Notes under the pieces: generated by a model
What the model saw: the letters and a program-made list of their open reading frames with translations, nothing else
Told to the model about the DNA's origin: nothing
Databases searched by the model: none
Program-made: the position numbers and the translations under genes
Assembly: GCA_051747265.1 (NCBI GenBank)
Contig: JBNJFY010000008.1
Span: 62,001 to 126,000 of the forward strand
Origin: JBNJFY01 sp051747265
GTDB lineage: Bacteria > Bacteroidota > Rhodothermia > Balneolales > Balneolaceae
Length of the DNA stretch: 64,000 bases
Direction: 5' to 3'
In this document: one piece after another, positions 1 to 8,753 of the stretch
Position numbering within the stretch: position 1 is the first letter of the stretch
How the letters are laid out: every line of letters begins with the position of its first letter

Positions 1-879
1 TATCAGATTTCCGGCCCGGCGATAGTTGTCATTAAACGTTTCTGCCTTGGAAGCTCCCAAAAAGAAATTTGCTGGCATAGCCGATCCATCCCACGGCAAG
101 CGGAAGGGACTGGTAATAGGATCGCCGGAGCGTGTCGTACCAAAGTCGTTCCAGCCGGATCCATATTGAAAATACTTGGATATCAGCTCATAATATTGTT
201 GAGAGCCGTAATCAGGTAACACATGCGAAAACGTTTGTCCCTGCGTACCATCACTGTAATAATAGACGGTTTGGCGCTCTAAGTCACGCAGAGCGGACAA
301 GTTCACCCGCTGCCAGTCCACCGAGGTATCGTAAGCGGGACCTTCATCCAAATTTTCACCGACGATCGAATAGGGCAGTGTGGTTCCGTTATGATGATTG
401 TTATAATCAACCAACCATTTGGCGTAATTAACCACACTCCAGTTATTATCGGCATAACGCATATAAGCCTGCTCCTGCCGCGCGGCTTGATCCTGGTAGT
501 GGAGATGTAATCCCAAAGTAACCGCTTCTACGGCCAGGTATAAACCCGCGCGCCACCACTTTTTGTTCATCGCTTGGCCGGATCCAGGCAATATAGCCGA
601 ACTGAGTAAGGCCAATCCCGGTTTGGATCGAAATGGCTGTAACTTTTTATCCATGTAATTGGAAGCCGACGCTTGGTAGCGCAGGTCTTGCTCGGTAATT
701 GTAAAATCAGAGGTCGTTGTGGCTTGTTCAGAGAAACTAGACTGAATTTTTGCCGGATGAGGACCGATGGGGGCCAGCGAAGGTTGCGCCCATAGATCGT
801 TGGAGATTAACCCCAGCACAAGCAGCATTAAAGCAGCATATTGACCGGTTATACGTATTCTTGCTTGGTCTATCACCAT
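1..879 (-). CDS. DUF5683-like membrane/secreted protein, 3' end outside window
   Basis: The gene starts at the ATG at 879-877 and stays open for 293 codons to the window edge, so its C-terminus is missing. A signal peptide ends near DLWAQ (about residue 34). Around residues 85-110 the motif SSAILPGSGQAMNKKWW followed by a hydrophobic stretch resembles the LLPGLGQ-x-YN-x-K-x-W core of DUF5683 proteins, small membrane-associated proteins of unknown role common in Bacteroidota. The rest is rich in Tyr, Asn and Trp, as in cell-envelope proteins. Its start overlaps the stop of the preceding gene by 7 bp (873-879), which suggests translational coupling in the porU-porV operon. The function is unknown and the family call is by motif only. 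Confidence 0.7.
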   Translation of the reverse strand, partial: MVIDQARIRITGQYAALMLLVLGLISNDLWAQPSLAPIGPHPAKIQSSFSEQATTTSDFTITEQDLRYQASASNYMDKKLQPFRSKPGLALLSSAILPGSGQAMNKKWWRAGLYLAVEAVTLGLHLHYQDQAARQEQAYMRYADNNWSVVNYAKWLVDYNNHHNGTTLPYSIVGENLDEGPAYDTSVDWQRVNLSALRDLERQTVYYYSDGTQGQTFSHVLPDYGSQQYYELISKYFQYGSGWNDFGTTRSGDPITSPFRLPWDGSAMPANFFLGASKAETFNDNYRRAGNLI

Positions 880-3800
880 AATTTGCTCCAACCTTTGCCC
901 AAGGCTTCAAAATCGAATGTCATACCTACATGGAAAAGCATCTCGCCCCCATACTGCACTCGGTTATCTTGTTGATTGGTTACGAATTCTTCCGGCAGGG
1001 TTGCCGAAAATTCGTTCAACCCATAGGATCCGCTGATAAATAATTTAAGAGGAAAAAGATAATAGCTACTGAACGCAAAGCGTAATTCGGCGCCCACTCC
1101 TGTTTTTAAATTGTTGCCCACCTCATAGGGACCACGCCATCCGTTACCGGCTTCCGCAAACCAGCGGACGTACAACTTATCCAGGGTAAACCGCCCCACT
1201 TGTTGATGCAAAGCAGTAACAATAGGAGTATATAGGGAGAGTTGGCTAAACGAGGTGGTGTTTCCCCCAATTCCGTAAAAAGGATAACTACGCATCCCCG
1301 AAAATCCGCCGATATAATCCAGGTAAAAGTAATCATCGGGATTATTCAGATAGCTGAAAAAGCGGGTGTGCAATTGCGCCGTAAGATTCGATGGCAAGCG
1401 GTGATTGTATCGAACATCCAGCTCCACCGAGTGGTTTTTGGTTTGGGCATAAATCGGAGAAAGAATGCCATCGTTAAGCTCGTAATTATCCAGCAGTCGG
1501 GAGGGTTGATAGGTGTAGCGAACTTCTCCCCGCCAGCCCAAAGGCGCAATGTCACTATGTCTGTAGGGACGATAAAAATCAAAAATATAGCCCGCGGTAA
1601 GCATGGTCCCTTTGAAATACTGAGAAGTAGAACCGGGGACAAATTGTTTGAATTCGCGAGAGACAAATCCTTCCGTGGTTACCCGGTAGGGGCTATAACC
1701 GATTCCCAGCTCCACCAAACTCCACCGGTTGATTTTGCTGCGCAAATAAAAATCTGCTTCCCAAATATCATAGGCGATATCTGTATTGGTAGTATCCGGC
1801 AGGCAAGAGGTGCAGGGAAATTCCTCAACCGATAATCCATCTTTTACATTGCGGCGCTGATTATACAGCTCGATGGAAATCGTGGGCGACCAGCGGCGCT
1901 CTATAAAAGGTAGCCCTCGGTATTCGGCAATCAGAAACAGGTCGCGATCCAGATCGACTAAACGAGAGGGCTGAAAAAAATCGCCGATCCCATCGGCTTC
2001 TTGCGAACCAAAACCAAACAAGGCACCCCCGAAAATGCTGAATCGCTCGATCACTTCCCGCGATCCCACATAAAAACCGACTTTAGCATCACGCCATAGG
2101 TTCTCCCCCAAAGCACCCAACTTGCCATTTCGAATAAGCTGACCATTGGGACCATTGATTCGGGAGTAGTTATCGAAGCGGATGACGGGATAAAAACTGA
2201 AATCGGTAGCGGTGCCGTCATAAATACGCAAAGCCAGTGAATCCGAATGAGAAGCCCAGGACCCGTAACTGGGAATATATCGGGTAGTATCCCTCAGTTG
2301 GTTGAAAAGTTGCGGGTTCAATGGATCCGGCTGCTTTGGGTCGGCATGATATCCTGGATAAGGGTAGTTGCTGGTCAAAGGTTCGGATTGTTCAATCCAC
2401 GCGCCGCCATAGTGGTGTTGTAGGTTGAAGCTTAATGCCTCGTCCAATGATGTGGATACCAATTTATACCCGGTAGACGTGTAGGAGGCATACGTTAATT
2501 TTCCTTCTGGCGAAACGGCGGGCATAAAGGCTCCCCCCAGAACTTGGGTTAGCTGTTCAGGTTGGCCGGATCCGCGCAATGGTGTTCGATAAATATTGAA
2601 AATACCATGGGGCGCCGCGGCGAAGTAGAGATAACGCCCATGCGGACCAACGGCCGGATCCCGAATATCCACGGTTCGATCCCATCCCAATGGGACGGCA
2701 TGCATTTCATTCTGGGCCAGCTCAAAACGGTAGAGATGACGTCCGGTAGTATCCCCATAACTAATAAACAGAGCGGTTCCGTCCGGATGCCAGCGTGGGG
2801 TAAACAACTGTTCGCCGTGCTGGAAGTCGGTTAAAATGGTCAGGCTATCATTAGCAGGACGATACAGTACCAGATTTTGCGAGCCGTCCCTTTCTTGTAC
2901 CGCCGCAATGGTCTTGCCATCCGGTGCCCAAGCAGGATCACTGAGACGGGCCCGTTGGGTCAATTGTTGAGGATCACGATTGGGTTGATCCAAATGGATC
3001 AGGTAGAGATCGTTGTAGCGCTCGCCCCATTTGTTGGGTTGGGCCTTGCTGTACACCAGTTGACTTCCATCAGGGTGAATATCATAAGAGCCCGAAATCC
3101 GGTCGGCCAGAGCCCGCGATTGAAAGCCACAGGAGAGCCCGGGCTGGTTGTTTGGTAAGGGGATGCGAAATGCATGGTTAGCGGTGCTATCTGCTGCATG
3201 CGAGGAGATCAGCCGCAAGATGCTGTAATCCTGGCCACGATTGGTTAGGTAAAATAGGGAGCCATCCGGATGATAGCGGGGATTCATATTTAAAAAGCCC
3301 TGATCTTCAATGGTATCCGCTGGCGTGGGTGCTAACTGATTTGTAACTGCTTGATAATGCGTTTCCAATGACGTTATCCAATCTTCGAATAGCGAATCAG
3401 CGGGGATGTCGGTGGCTTCTTCCAAGATGTCGGATATATCAAATTTCGAAGATTGGGCCGCAGTAGCGGTGATCTCCGAAAGGACCGGTTCGCCCAATCG
3501 TTGGGCCAGATAGTAGGTGAACGCATAACCCTGATTGTACACCAGTTCGCGTTCCAGGCTGTTCTTGGAGGCGAACGTGCCCATTTCATCCAGTCGCAGG
3601 TAATTGTCGTCCAGTATACGGGTGCGCAGCAGCATATCACGATGATTATCCCACTGCTCATATTTCCAACCGTTACGTTGGAATTGCGCGGTTCCTTCGG
3701 CCAACCACGCCGGAATGCTCACACTGGCCAAGGGGTAGGTAAATAACGCATTGGGATAGCCATAGAGCACATCCGGGCGCCGGACATCCTCATAGGAGAG

Positions 3801-4307
3801 CCACTGCAGATACCAGGCTGGGATGTGTCGATTGCGTTTCATACCTGCTTGAATCTGCACGATATGGGTAAACTCGTGACTGATGACATTCCGCAGCCAA
3901 TGGTGGTAACCCCGAAAGGGGGTATCCAGCGCAGGCACCCAGATATCAATCTTATTATCAAAGAAGTAGGCCGCTCCGTTGGAATAATCTTCGCGGTCCT
4001 GCAGGACGATACTCACCTTTTGATCGGGCTCATGCTGGTAGAGGTCGGTGATACCCGGATACACTTCTTCCGCGATAACCGCAATTTGGCGGGCGGATCG
4101 ATCCGAGCCTTCCTGGAAGTGCACCATAAAATGGTCACTCTCCAGCGTATACCAATTAAGGTGGTTTTGAGGATACTGGTAAAACTGGGGATCGGTCTGT
4201 GCTTGTACGGATCCAGCCCACCCAATCCATACCAGTACTCCAACTAACGCCCAGTGGAGCGAGGTCTTCAGCGGATGTCTATTATATTGGCTATGAGTTT
4301 GGGGCAT
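873..4307 (-). CDS. Secreted gluzincin-like / TolB-type beta-propeller protein with C-terminal outer-membrane barrel
   Basis: The 1144-residue protein has a signal peptide ending near GSVQAQ (residue 37). Residues 55-210 look like a peptidase MA-type zincin domain, with HEFTH at 144-148 and a downstream WLAEG whose Glu (about 204) could be the third zinc ligand. Residues 330-700 contain repeats of the form PRYHPDGS, DIHPDGSQLVYS and PAWAPDGKTIAA, typical of TolB/WD40-like propeller blades. Roughly the last 400 residues alternate aromatic strands and resemble a surface-antigen-type barrel. It starts 3 bp after the M6-like gene, in one run with porU and porV. A metallopeptidase or propeller scaffold at the outer membrane is inferred; the substrate is unknown. 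Confidence 0.8.
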   Translation of the reverse strand: MPQTHSQYNRHPLKTSLHWALVGVLVWIGWAGSVQAQTDPQFYQYPQNHLNWYTLESDHFMVHFQEGSDRSARQIAVIAEEVYPGITDLYQHEPDQKVSIVLQDREDYSNGAAYFFDNKIDIWVPALDTPFRGYHHWLRNVISHEFTHIVQIQAGMKRNRHIPAWYLQWLSYEDVRRPDVLYGYPNALFTYPLASVSIPAWLAEGTAQFQRNGWKYEQWDNHRDMLLRTRILDDNYLRLDEMGTFASKNSLERELVYNQGYAFTYYLAQRLGEPVLSEITATAAQSSKFDISDILEEATDIPADSLFEDWITSLETHYQAVTNQLAPTPADTIEDQGFLNMNPRYHPDGSLFYLTNRGQDYSILRLISSHAADSTANHAFRIPLPNNQPGLSCGFQSRALADRISGSYDIHPDGSQLVYSKAQPNKWGERYNDLYLIHLDQPNRDPQQLTQRARLSDPAWAPDGKTIAAVQERDGSQNLVLYRPANDSLTILTDFQHGEQLFTPRWHPDGTALFISYGDTTGRHLYRFELAQNEMHAVPLGWDRTVDIRDPAVGPHGRYLYFAAAPHGIFNIYRTPLRGSGQPEQLTQVLGGAFMPAVSPEGKLTYASYTSTGYKLVSTSLDEALSFNLQHHYGGAWIEQSEPLTSNYPYPGYHADPKQPDPLNPQLFNQLRDTTRYIPSYGSWASHSDSLALRIYDGTATDFSFYPVIRFDNYSRINGPNGQLIRNGKLGALGENLWRDAKVGFYVGSREVIERFSIFGGALFGFGSQEADGIGDFFQPSRLVDLDRDLFLIAEYRGLPFIERRWSPTISIELYNQRRNVKDGLSVEEFPCTSCLPDTTNTDIAYDIWEADFYLRSKINRWSLVELGIGYSPYRVTTEGFVSREFKQFVPGSTSQYFKGTMLTAGYIFDFYRPYRHSDIAPLGWRGEVRYTYQPSRLLDNYELNDGILSPIYAQTKNHSVELDVRYNHRLPSNLTAQLHTRFFSYLNNPDDYFYLDYIGGFSGMRSYPFYGIGGNTTSFSQLSLYTPIVTALHQQVGRFTLDKLYVRWFAEAGNGWRGPYEVGNNLKTGVGAELRFAFSSYYLFPLKLFISGSYGLNEFSATLPEEFVTNQQDNRVQYGGEMLFHVGMTFDFEALGKGWSKLW

Positions 4308-4310
4308 AGG

Positions 4311-7300
4311 TTAATGAACGACCACCATTTTAATCAGTTTATGGTCTTTCCGGTTTTCCGATTGTGCTTTGATCAGCACATAATATACTCCGCTGCTTAA
4401 TGATTGCGTGGAGTATTGAATCTCTTGAGGAGCTCCGGCACGGGCATCATAGGTGAGTTTATCCATCTGTTGACCACTCATAGAACTAATTTCAATGCGA
4501 ATGCGCGCGGGTTCCTGTACTTGAAAGCGAAAATGAGTTTGCTCATTGGCGGGGTTGGGCCAATTATAGGTTTCTGATGGTTGCAGTAAAGAATTTCCAT
4601 CGGATTCTGCCGGCGAGCTATTCACCATGCCCATTTTATTGGTTTCGCTGTTGGGCCCGTACAATCCTTTCCATGCTACCGAGCCCAATTGTGGCAATTT
4701 CCAGCTTTTCAGATCCCCTTGCGGACTTACCGCCCATAGTAGTTGCCGTTGTTCATCAATCACTGGGTGGATGGGCGACTGTCCCGGATCCTGAATGCCT
4801 CCTACGGTTAGCGGGAAATTACTTAAAGGGGAACCATTGGATTCGAATCCGTAGAGGGAATAAGTATATCCATCGGTACCCGGAATAATTAGATCCATCT
4901 GCTGGTCGCCGTTGATGTCGGCTATCAATGGCGGCCCCCAAAACCGCACTTGGTCCGGCGCTGATATTGGGAAATGAGCCAGAACACTGCCTTGATGCGT
5001 CATACCCATAAGCTCCCTGCCTTGTTGGGTTGAAAAGAGTAGATCCAAACGCTGATCCCCATCCAGATCAATAAAGGCGGGCCAAGATAATGATGCTCCC
5101 TCATATATCGATTGGGTGGGAAGCGAGGAGTTGGGGTTGGTGACCCAAAGGGCTTCATCGCTCAATACATAAAAAGCGGGTTGGTCTTGTGCGTAGAAAT
5201 ACGTTCCCACATATTGACGGATGTCCCCCGTAGGAATCGTAAACTGCTGGCTGGATCCATCGTTGGAGATGGTTAGTAAATCATTACTGATCTGCGCTTG
5301 ATAGCCTTGAACTTGCGGTGTGCGTTGAAGGGGTTGTGGGAAAGCATTGAGGAGCGTTCCCGTGCTTAAATCTACTTGATACGTAGTGCCATCCAGATCT
5401 AATGTTTGACCATCCAGTGTACTTAAATATCCTTGGGTGGCGGGAATTTGAGTCATCCATTGTTCCGTCCATTGTTGGTTGGTATAACTCCAGGATCGAA
5501 CGGTTAAGGGATCGGCAGATCCTGATTGTTCTCCAACAATTATCTCGGAACCCATTAAGGGTTGTTGCGGTTTGCCGCCAAGCAACTCCTCTTCCTGAAA
5601 ACCATCATGTTGGATATGAATGCCCCATAATGACGCCGCGGCTGGAACCAGTAACACCGTATCGGAGGTGACCGAGGTAGGTAATACATTCAGTGATGGA
5701 GGATAAGCTTCGCTGGCATTCCCCTGAACAGCGTAGCTGTGGGCATTGGTTAGCTTCAATTGATGAACAGGCTGAGCCAATGCTTGGTTAAATCCGGTTC
5801 GGCGAAGGCGAAACGTCGTGGTAGATCCCTGATCGGAAAAGTCGTAAAGTTCAAGATAGGAGGGGGCACCGGCATTGCTTGTCGTGGAAGGGGTAGTTTG
5901 TGGACCGAAGCTGTTTTCGTAAAGTTGCAGGGTATCCGTTTCGGTAATCACCGAATAGGTATTGCCCGACCACCAGAAATCATAAGCTGAGCCCGTGGCG
6001 CTGAGCCCTACCAATTGATCCGCGTCGGTGCGCCCGATATCTTGAGCTCCATCGGCTTCTTCCAGATCTACACCCCGTCGTTGGGGATCGGTATTGATAG
6101 CATTATCGGCTTGTTTGGCGCGTATTACGGCCTCATCTATGTGCCAGATAAGCATGCCGCCATTGAGGATCTGGTCGTCTGCGGTTTCCAGTTCACCATC
6201 GGGACCAGCGTCCAGTCCGCCGGGAAGGCTCCAATCATAATGATCGGCCTCGATTAGTACACCGGCAGGCAATTGTTCTACCCAATCGTTTTCATCAGTG
6301 AGGTCTAAATTGGTAATGGTGGTGTTCTGGTCGGGGCCTTCCGGAGAACGAATGGTCAATTGTACCCCATCCTCTTGCGGATCGCGATAACGATTTTCTA
6401 CTAAATAATATTCATCCTGACTGATGGAAATGCGTGCGACATCTTCCGGCCGTTGTGTGGACGTAGCATTTAAGGTAACGGTTGGATTTTGTTCTGGCGC
6501 GTAATCTGCCGGATTGACCCAGCCCAACGCCCATTTTTCCCATGCAGAGGGTTCGGGCGGAAACAAGCCATTACTGGCAAAAAAACCGGCCCCATCCATC
6601 AAGCCAAACTGACCGATGGCAGAATCCCCGGTTTCGGTGTTAAACAGATCGGGTAATCCCAGTTGATTGGCAATGGAAGCTACAATCAAACCATTCGTAG
6701 ATAATTGCAGCACAAAGGGGGAGCCTAGTTGCTCACCGCGGCGCGAGAGCGTACGGGGAAGAATTAAGCTGTGATTTACTTTGATGGCTCCTTGATCAGT
6801 ATTGAGCGAAAATCCCGAGAAATTGGGTTGATCCAGCAGTGAAGATAGGCTTTGTTTACTGAGATAGAGCGAGGGAATATCCTGGGGCGTTTTATCCAGC
6901 GTAGTTCCGGTAAGCTCAATATCCCGGCCCACACCGGCATGGAAGATGACAAAAATCAGTTGATCAGTATCCAAGCCACTGGGAATGGATAGACCTCCAT
7001 CTTGTTGAACGGTTGTCCACACATCTTGAACAAGCTCGGCCAACGGCTCATTGGTAAAGCTTTCGCCTGTAGGAGAGTAGGCGGCCATGGAATCGGGAAG
7101 TGGATAGATTTGGTCGGATACCTGGTAGGTAAGCTCCAACTGTTGGTTGGATACCGCACGAAAATAGCGGCGGGCAAACTCCAGGTGGTGCTCAAAATAG
7201 GTCTGGTTGTGAGGCAGTGGATCAATGCGGATATCTTCCGAATCCAGATAGGGCAAACTACCTTCTTGGAACGTACCATCTCCACTGGTGTAGCGATTGG

Positions 7301-7547
7301 AGTCAGCTTGAAAGGAAACACGTACTGCAATTACATGACGGCGCCCCTGCGCTGATAAGGGAAAGGAGGTAGACTGATTTGCCATCGTACTAATTGCATG
7401 AGACCGCCGAACGGGAATCTCGGATTGTGCTTGAATAGGCAACGGGCCTACGAACAGGAACAGACTACCTAGGAACAACAAGAGCATGATTCGGCGGGGA
7501 ATCATGCTCTTGTTAACATAGAACGTCCTAACAACAGACCGGTTCAT
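4311..7547 (-). CDS. M6-like secreted protein with degenerate zinc site and T9SS sorting domain
   Basis: The protein has about 1078 residues. A signal peptide ends near PLPIQAQ. In M6 (immune inhibitor A-like) peptidases a HEFGH motif precedes LGLPDLYD and later SAWEKYYLGW. Here the downstream landmarks are present (LGLPDLF, then GQFGLMDG, then SAWEKWALGWVNP), but the HEFGH position reads ASIAN (residues 291-295, counted from the TTG at 7550). No zinc ligands remain, so it is probably a pseudopeptidase. The middle contains FG-GAP-like blades (DLDGDQRLDLLFS, DINGDQQMDLIIP). The last 80 residues (YNWPNPANEQTHFRF to MVVVH) are a type A T9SS sorting domain. The start is uncertain: TTG 7550, ATG 7547 (used here) or ATG 7505 directly before the signal peptide. 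It lies between porV and the propeller protein. Confidence 0.82.
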   Translation of the reverse strand: MNRSVVRTFYVNKSMIPRRIMLLLFLGSLFLFVGPLPIQAQSEIPVRRSHAISTMANQSTSFPLSAQGRRHVIAVRVSFQADSNRYTSGDGTFQEGSLPYLDSEDIRIDPLPHNQTYFEHHLEFARRYFRAVSNQQLELTYQVSDQIYPLPDSMAAYSPTGESFTNEPLAELVQDVWTTVQQDGGLSIPSGLDTDQLIFVIFHAGVGRDIELTGTTLDKTPQDIPSLYLSKQSLSSLLDQPNFSGFSLNTDQGAIKVNHSLILPRTLSRRGEQLGSPFVLQLSTNGLIVASIANQLGLPDLFNTETGDSAIGQFGLMDGAGFFASNGLFPPEPSAWEKWALGWVNPADYAPEQNPTVTLNATSTQRPEDVARISISQDEYYLVENRYRDPQEDGVQLTIRSPEGPDQNTTITNLDLTDENDWVEQLPAGVLIEADHYDWSLPGGLDAGPDGELETADDQILNGGMLIWHIDEAVIRAKQADNAINTDPQRRGVDLEEADGAQDIGRTDADQLVGLSATGSAYDFWWSGNTYSVITETDTLQLYENSFGPQTTPSTTSNAGAPSYLELYDFSDQGSTTTFRLRRTGFNQALAQPVHQLKLTNAHSYAVQGNASEAYPPSLNVLPTSVTSDTVLLVPAAASLWGIHIQHDGFQEEELLGGKPQQPLMGSEIIVGEQSGSADPLTVRSWSYTNQQWTEQWMTQIPATQGYLSTLDGQTLDLDGTTYQVDLSTGTLLNAFPQPLQRTPQVQGYQAQISNDLLTISNDGSSQQFTIPTGDIRQYVGTYFYAQDQPAFYVLSDEALWVTNPNSSLPTQSIYEGASLSWPAFIDLDGDQRLDLLFSTQQGRELMGMTHQGSVLAHFPISAPDQVRFWGPPLIADINGDQQMDLIIPGTDGYTYSLYGFESNGSPLSNFPLTVGGIQDPGQSPIHPVIDEQRQLLWAVSPQGDLKSWKLPQLGSVAWKGLYGPNSETNKMGMVNSSPAESDGNSLLQPSETYNWPNPANEQTHFRFQVQEPARIRIEISSMSGQQMDKLTYDARAGAPQEIQYSTQSLSSGVYYVLIKAQSENRKDHKLIKMVVVH
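7477..7514 (-). other. Perfect 15-bp inverted repeat over the signal-peptide start of the M6-like gene
   Basis: Arms at 7477-7491 and 7500-7514 are perfect reverse complements separated by an 8-nt GC-rich loop (7492-7499). In the mRNA this hairpin contains the ATG at 7505-7503 and a second in-frame ATG, with AAGAG just upstream of the first. It could block ribosome access or mark where translation starts. There is no following T-run, so it is not a simple terminator. Confidence 0.75.
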
Positions 7548-7566
7548 CAAGATGGTGCGGGTGCAA

Positions 7567-8682
7567 TTATTTGAAGCTCAACAATAAGCTAAAGCGAATG
7601 GTATTGGCCAGTGGATGATCTTCATTGATGGTGTAAATATAACTGAAGTCAACCCCAAATATGTTGTAACGGATACCGGCACCCAAGGTGATAAATTCTC
7701 GGTTTCCATTTTTGGGCGACTCATAATAGTACCCACTACGGAGCGCGAATTTTTGGTCATACCAGTATTCCAATCCTAAGCCAACCATGAGCTGTTCGGC
7801 CAAGCTCACATCCACATATTCCGATCCATTGAACCGTGTAAAGGTATCCCAGGAAGAAACCATAGCTTTTAAGACGCCATCGGCATTACCGGTGGTATCG
7901 TTGCGAGCCATAATTTTTGAAACATCAGATGCTAAAGTCAGGGTATTGTATCCTTCGGCATCCAAGTCCATGGTAAAAGCAGCCCCTACCCGTAAAAGTG
8001 TAGGAAGAGGATCTTGCTGTTTGCGATCGGTATACTGAACTCCAGGACCAATGTTGGATAGATTCAATCCCGCGTTAATTTGAGCTTCCCGGTTTAACAA
8101 GTTAATTGGGCCGGATTTATACATACCGGCCAGGTCAAGACCGATGCTGGTTCCAGCGCGTGCTTCCTGTCCACCTACTTGCAATCCACTGGGAACCAAT
8201 TTACTGTAGATGAATCGGAATCCGGTACCCACCGCGAAGTGTTTGTTTAATTCGAATCCGTAAGAGGCGCCACCGGCTACTTCGTAACTACTGAATGTTC
8301 CCAGTGGTTCACCGGTCTCGTCGGTTCGCTCTTGTTCACCAAGGTTCAGAAAGGTAATATGGCCGCCTATCGTACCAATATCCTCGAAATAGTACTTACC
8401 TACCAGGTAGTCGTAAAACAGGTCTGTGTTAAAATTGGGCAACCACTTGGAGTGGGTAATACTGATTTGATTGCCCCTTTGAAAAGCCAATCCGGCTGGA
8501 TTCCAAAATATCGCGGAAGCATTATCCGCGATAGCCACACCGGTATTTCCCATTCCCGCAGCTCGAGAGTCGGGTTCAATCTGTAGGAAAGGTACAGCGG
8601 TGATCCCCACTTGAGCCTGAGATTGAAGGGCCCCCGCACCGATAATAAAGAGTGTTAACAGTAAATGACGAAAATACTTCAT
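7567..8682 (-). CDS. porV: PorV/PorQ-family type IX secretion outer-membrane protein
   Basis: The 371-residue protein has a signal peptide (MKYFRHLLLTLFIIGAG, cleavage near LQSQAQ). After it comes the family's N-terminal signature (EPDSRAAGMGNTGVAIAD followed by NASAIFWNPAGLA). The remainder alternates aromatic beta strands of a FadL-like barrel and ends in IRFSLLLSFK, a typical C-terminal strand. PorV (LptO) carries T9SS cargo from the translocon to the PorU sortase at the outer membrane. The porU gene lies 71 bp upstream on the same strand, which supports PorV rather than PorQ. A second, more divergent relative is at 37925-38833. Confidence 0.87.
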   Translation of the reverse strand: MKYFRHLLLTLFIIGAGALQSQAQVGITAVPFLQIEPDSRAAGMGNTGVAIADNASAIFWNPAGLAFQRGNQISITHSKWLPNFNTDLFYDYLVGKYYFEDIGTIGGHITFLNLGEQERTDETGEPLGTFSSYEVAGGASYGFELNKHFAVGTGFRFIYSKLVPSGLQVGGQEARAGTSIGLDLAGMYKSGPINLLNREAQINAGLNLSNIGPGVQYTDRKQQDPLPTLLRVGAAFTMDLDAEGYNTLTLASDVSKIMARNDTTGNADGVLKAMVSSWDTFTRFNGSEYVDVSLAEQLMVGLGLEYWYDQKFALRSGYYYESPKNGNREFITLGAGIRYNIFGVDFSYIYTINEDHPLANTIRFSLLLSFK

Positions 8683-8753
8683 GGTACTACTTCTGTTGAA
8701 ATTCTCAACCTAATATAACGGTTTTAATTCATTTATATGAGTCAGGCGCAGAT

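Noticed and set aside
1242..1835. 197-codon open frame on the plus strand within the propeller/barrel gene
   Set aside because: It is fully antisense to a gene with clear protein motifs, and its translation has no recognisable domain.
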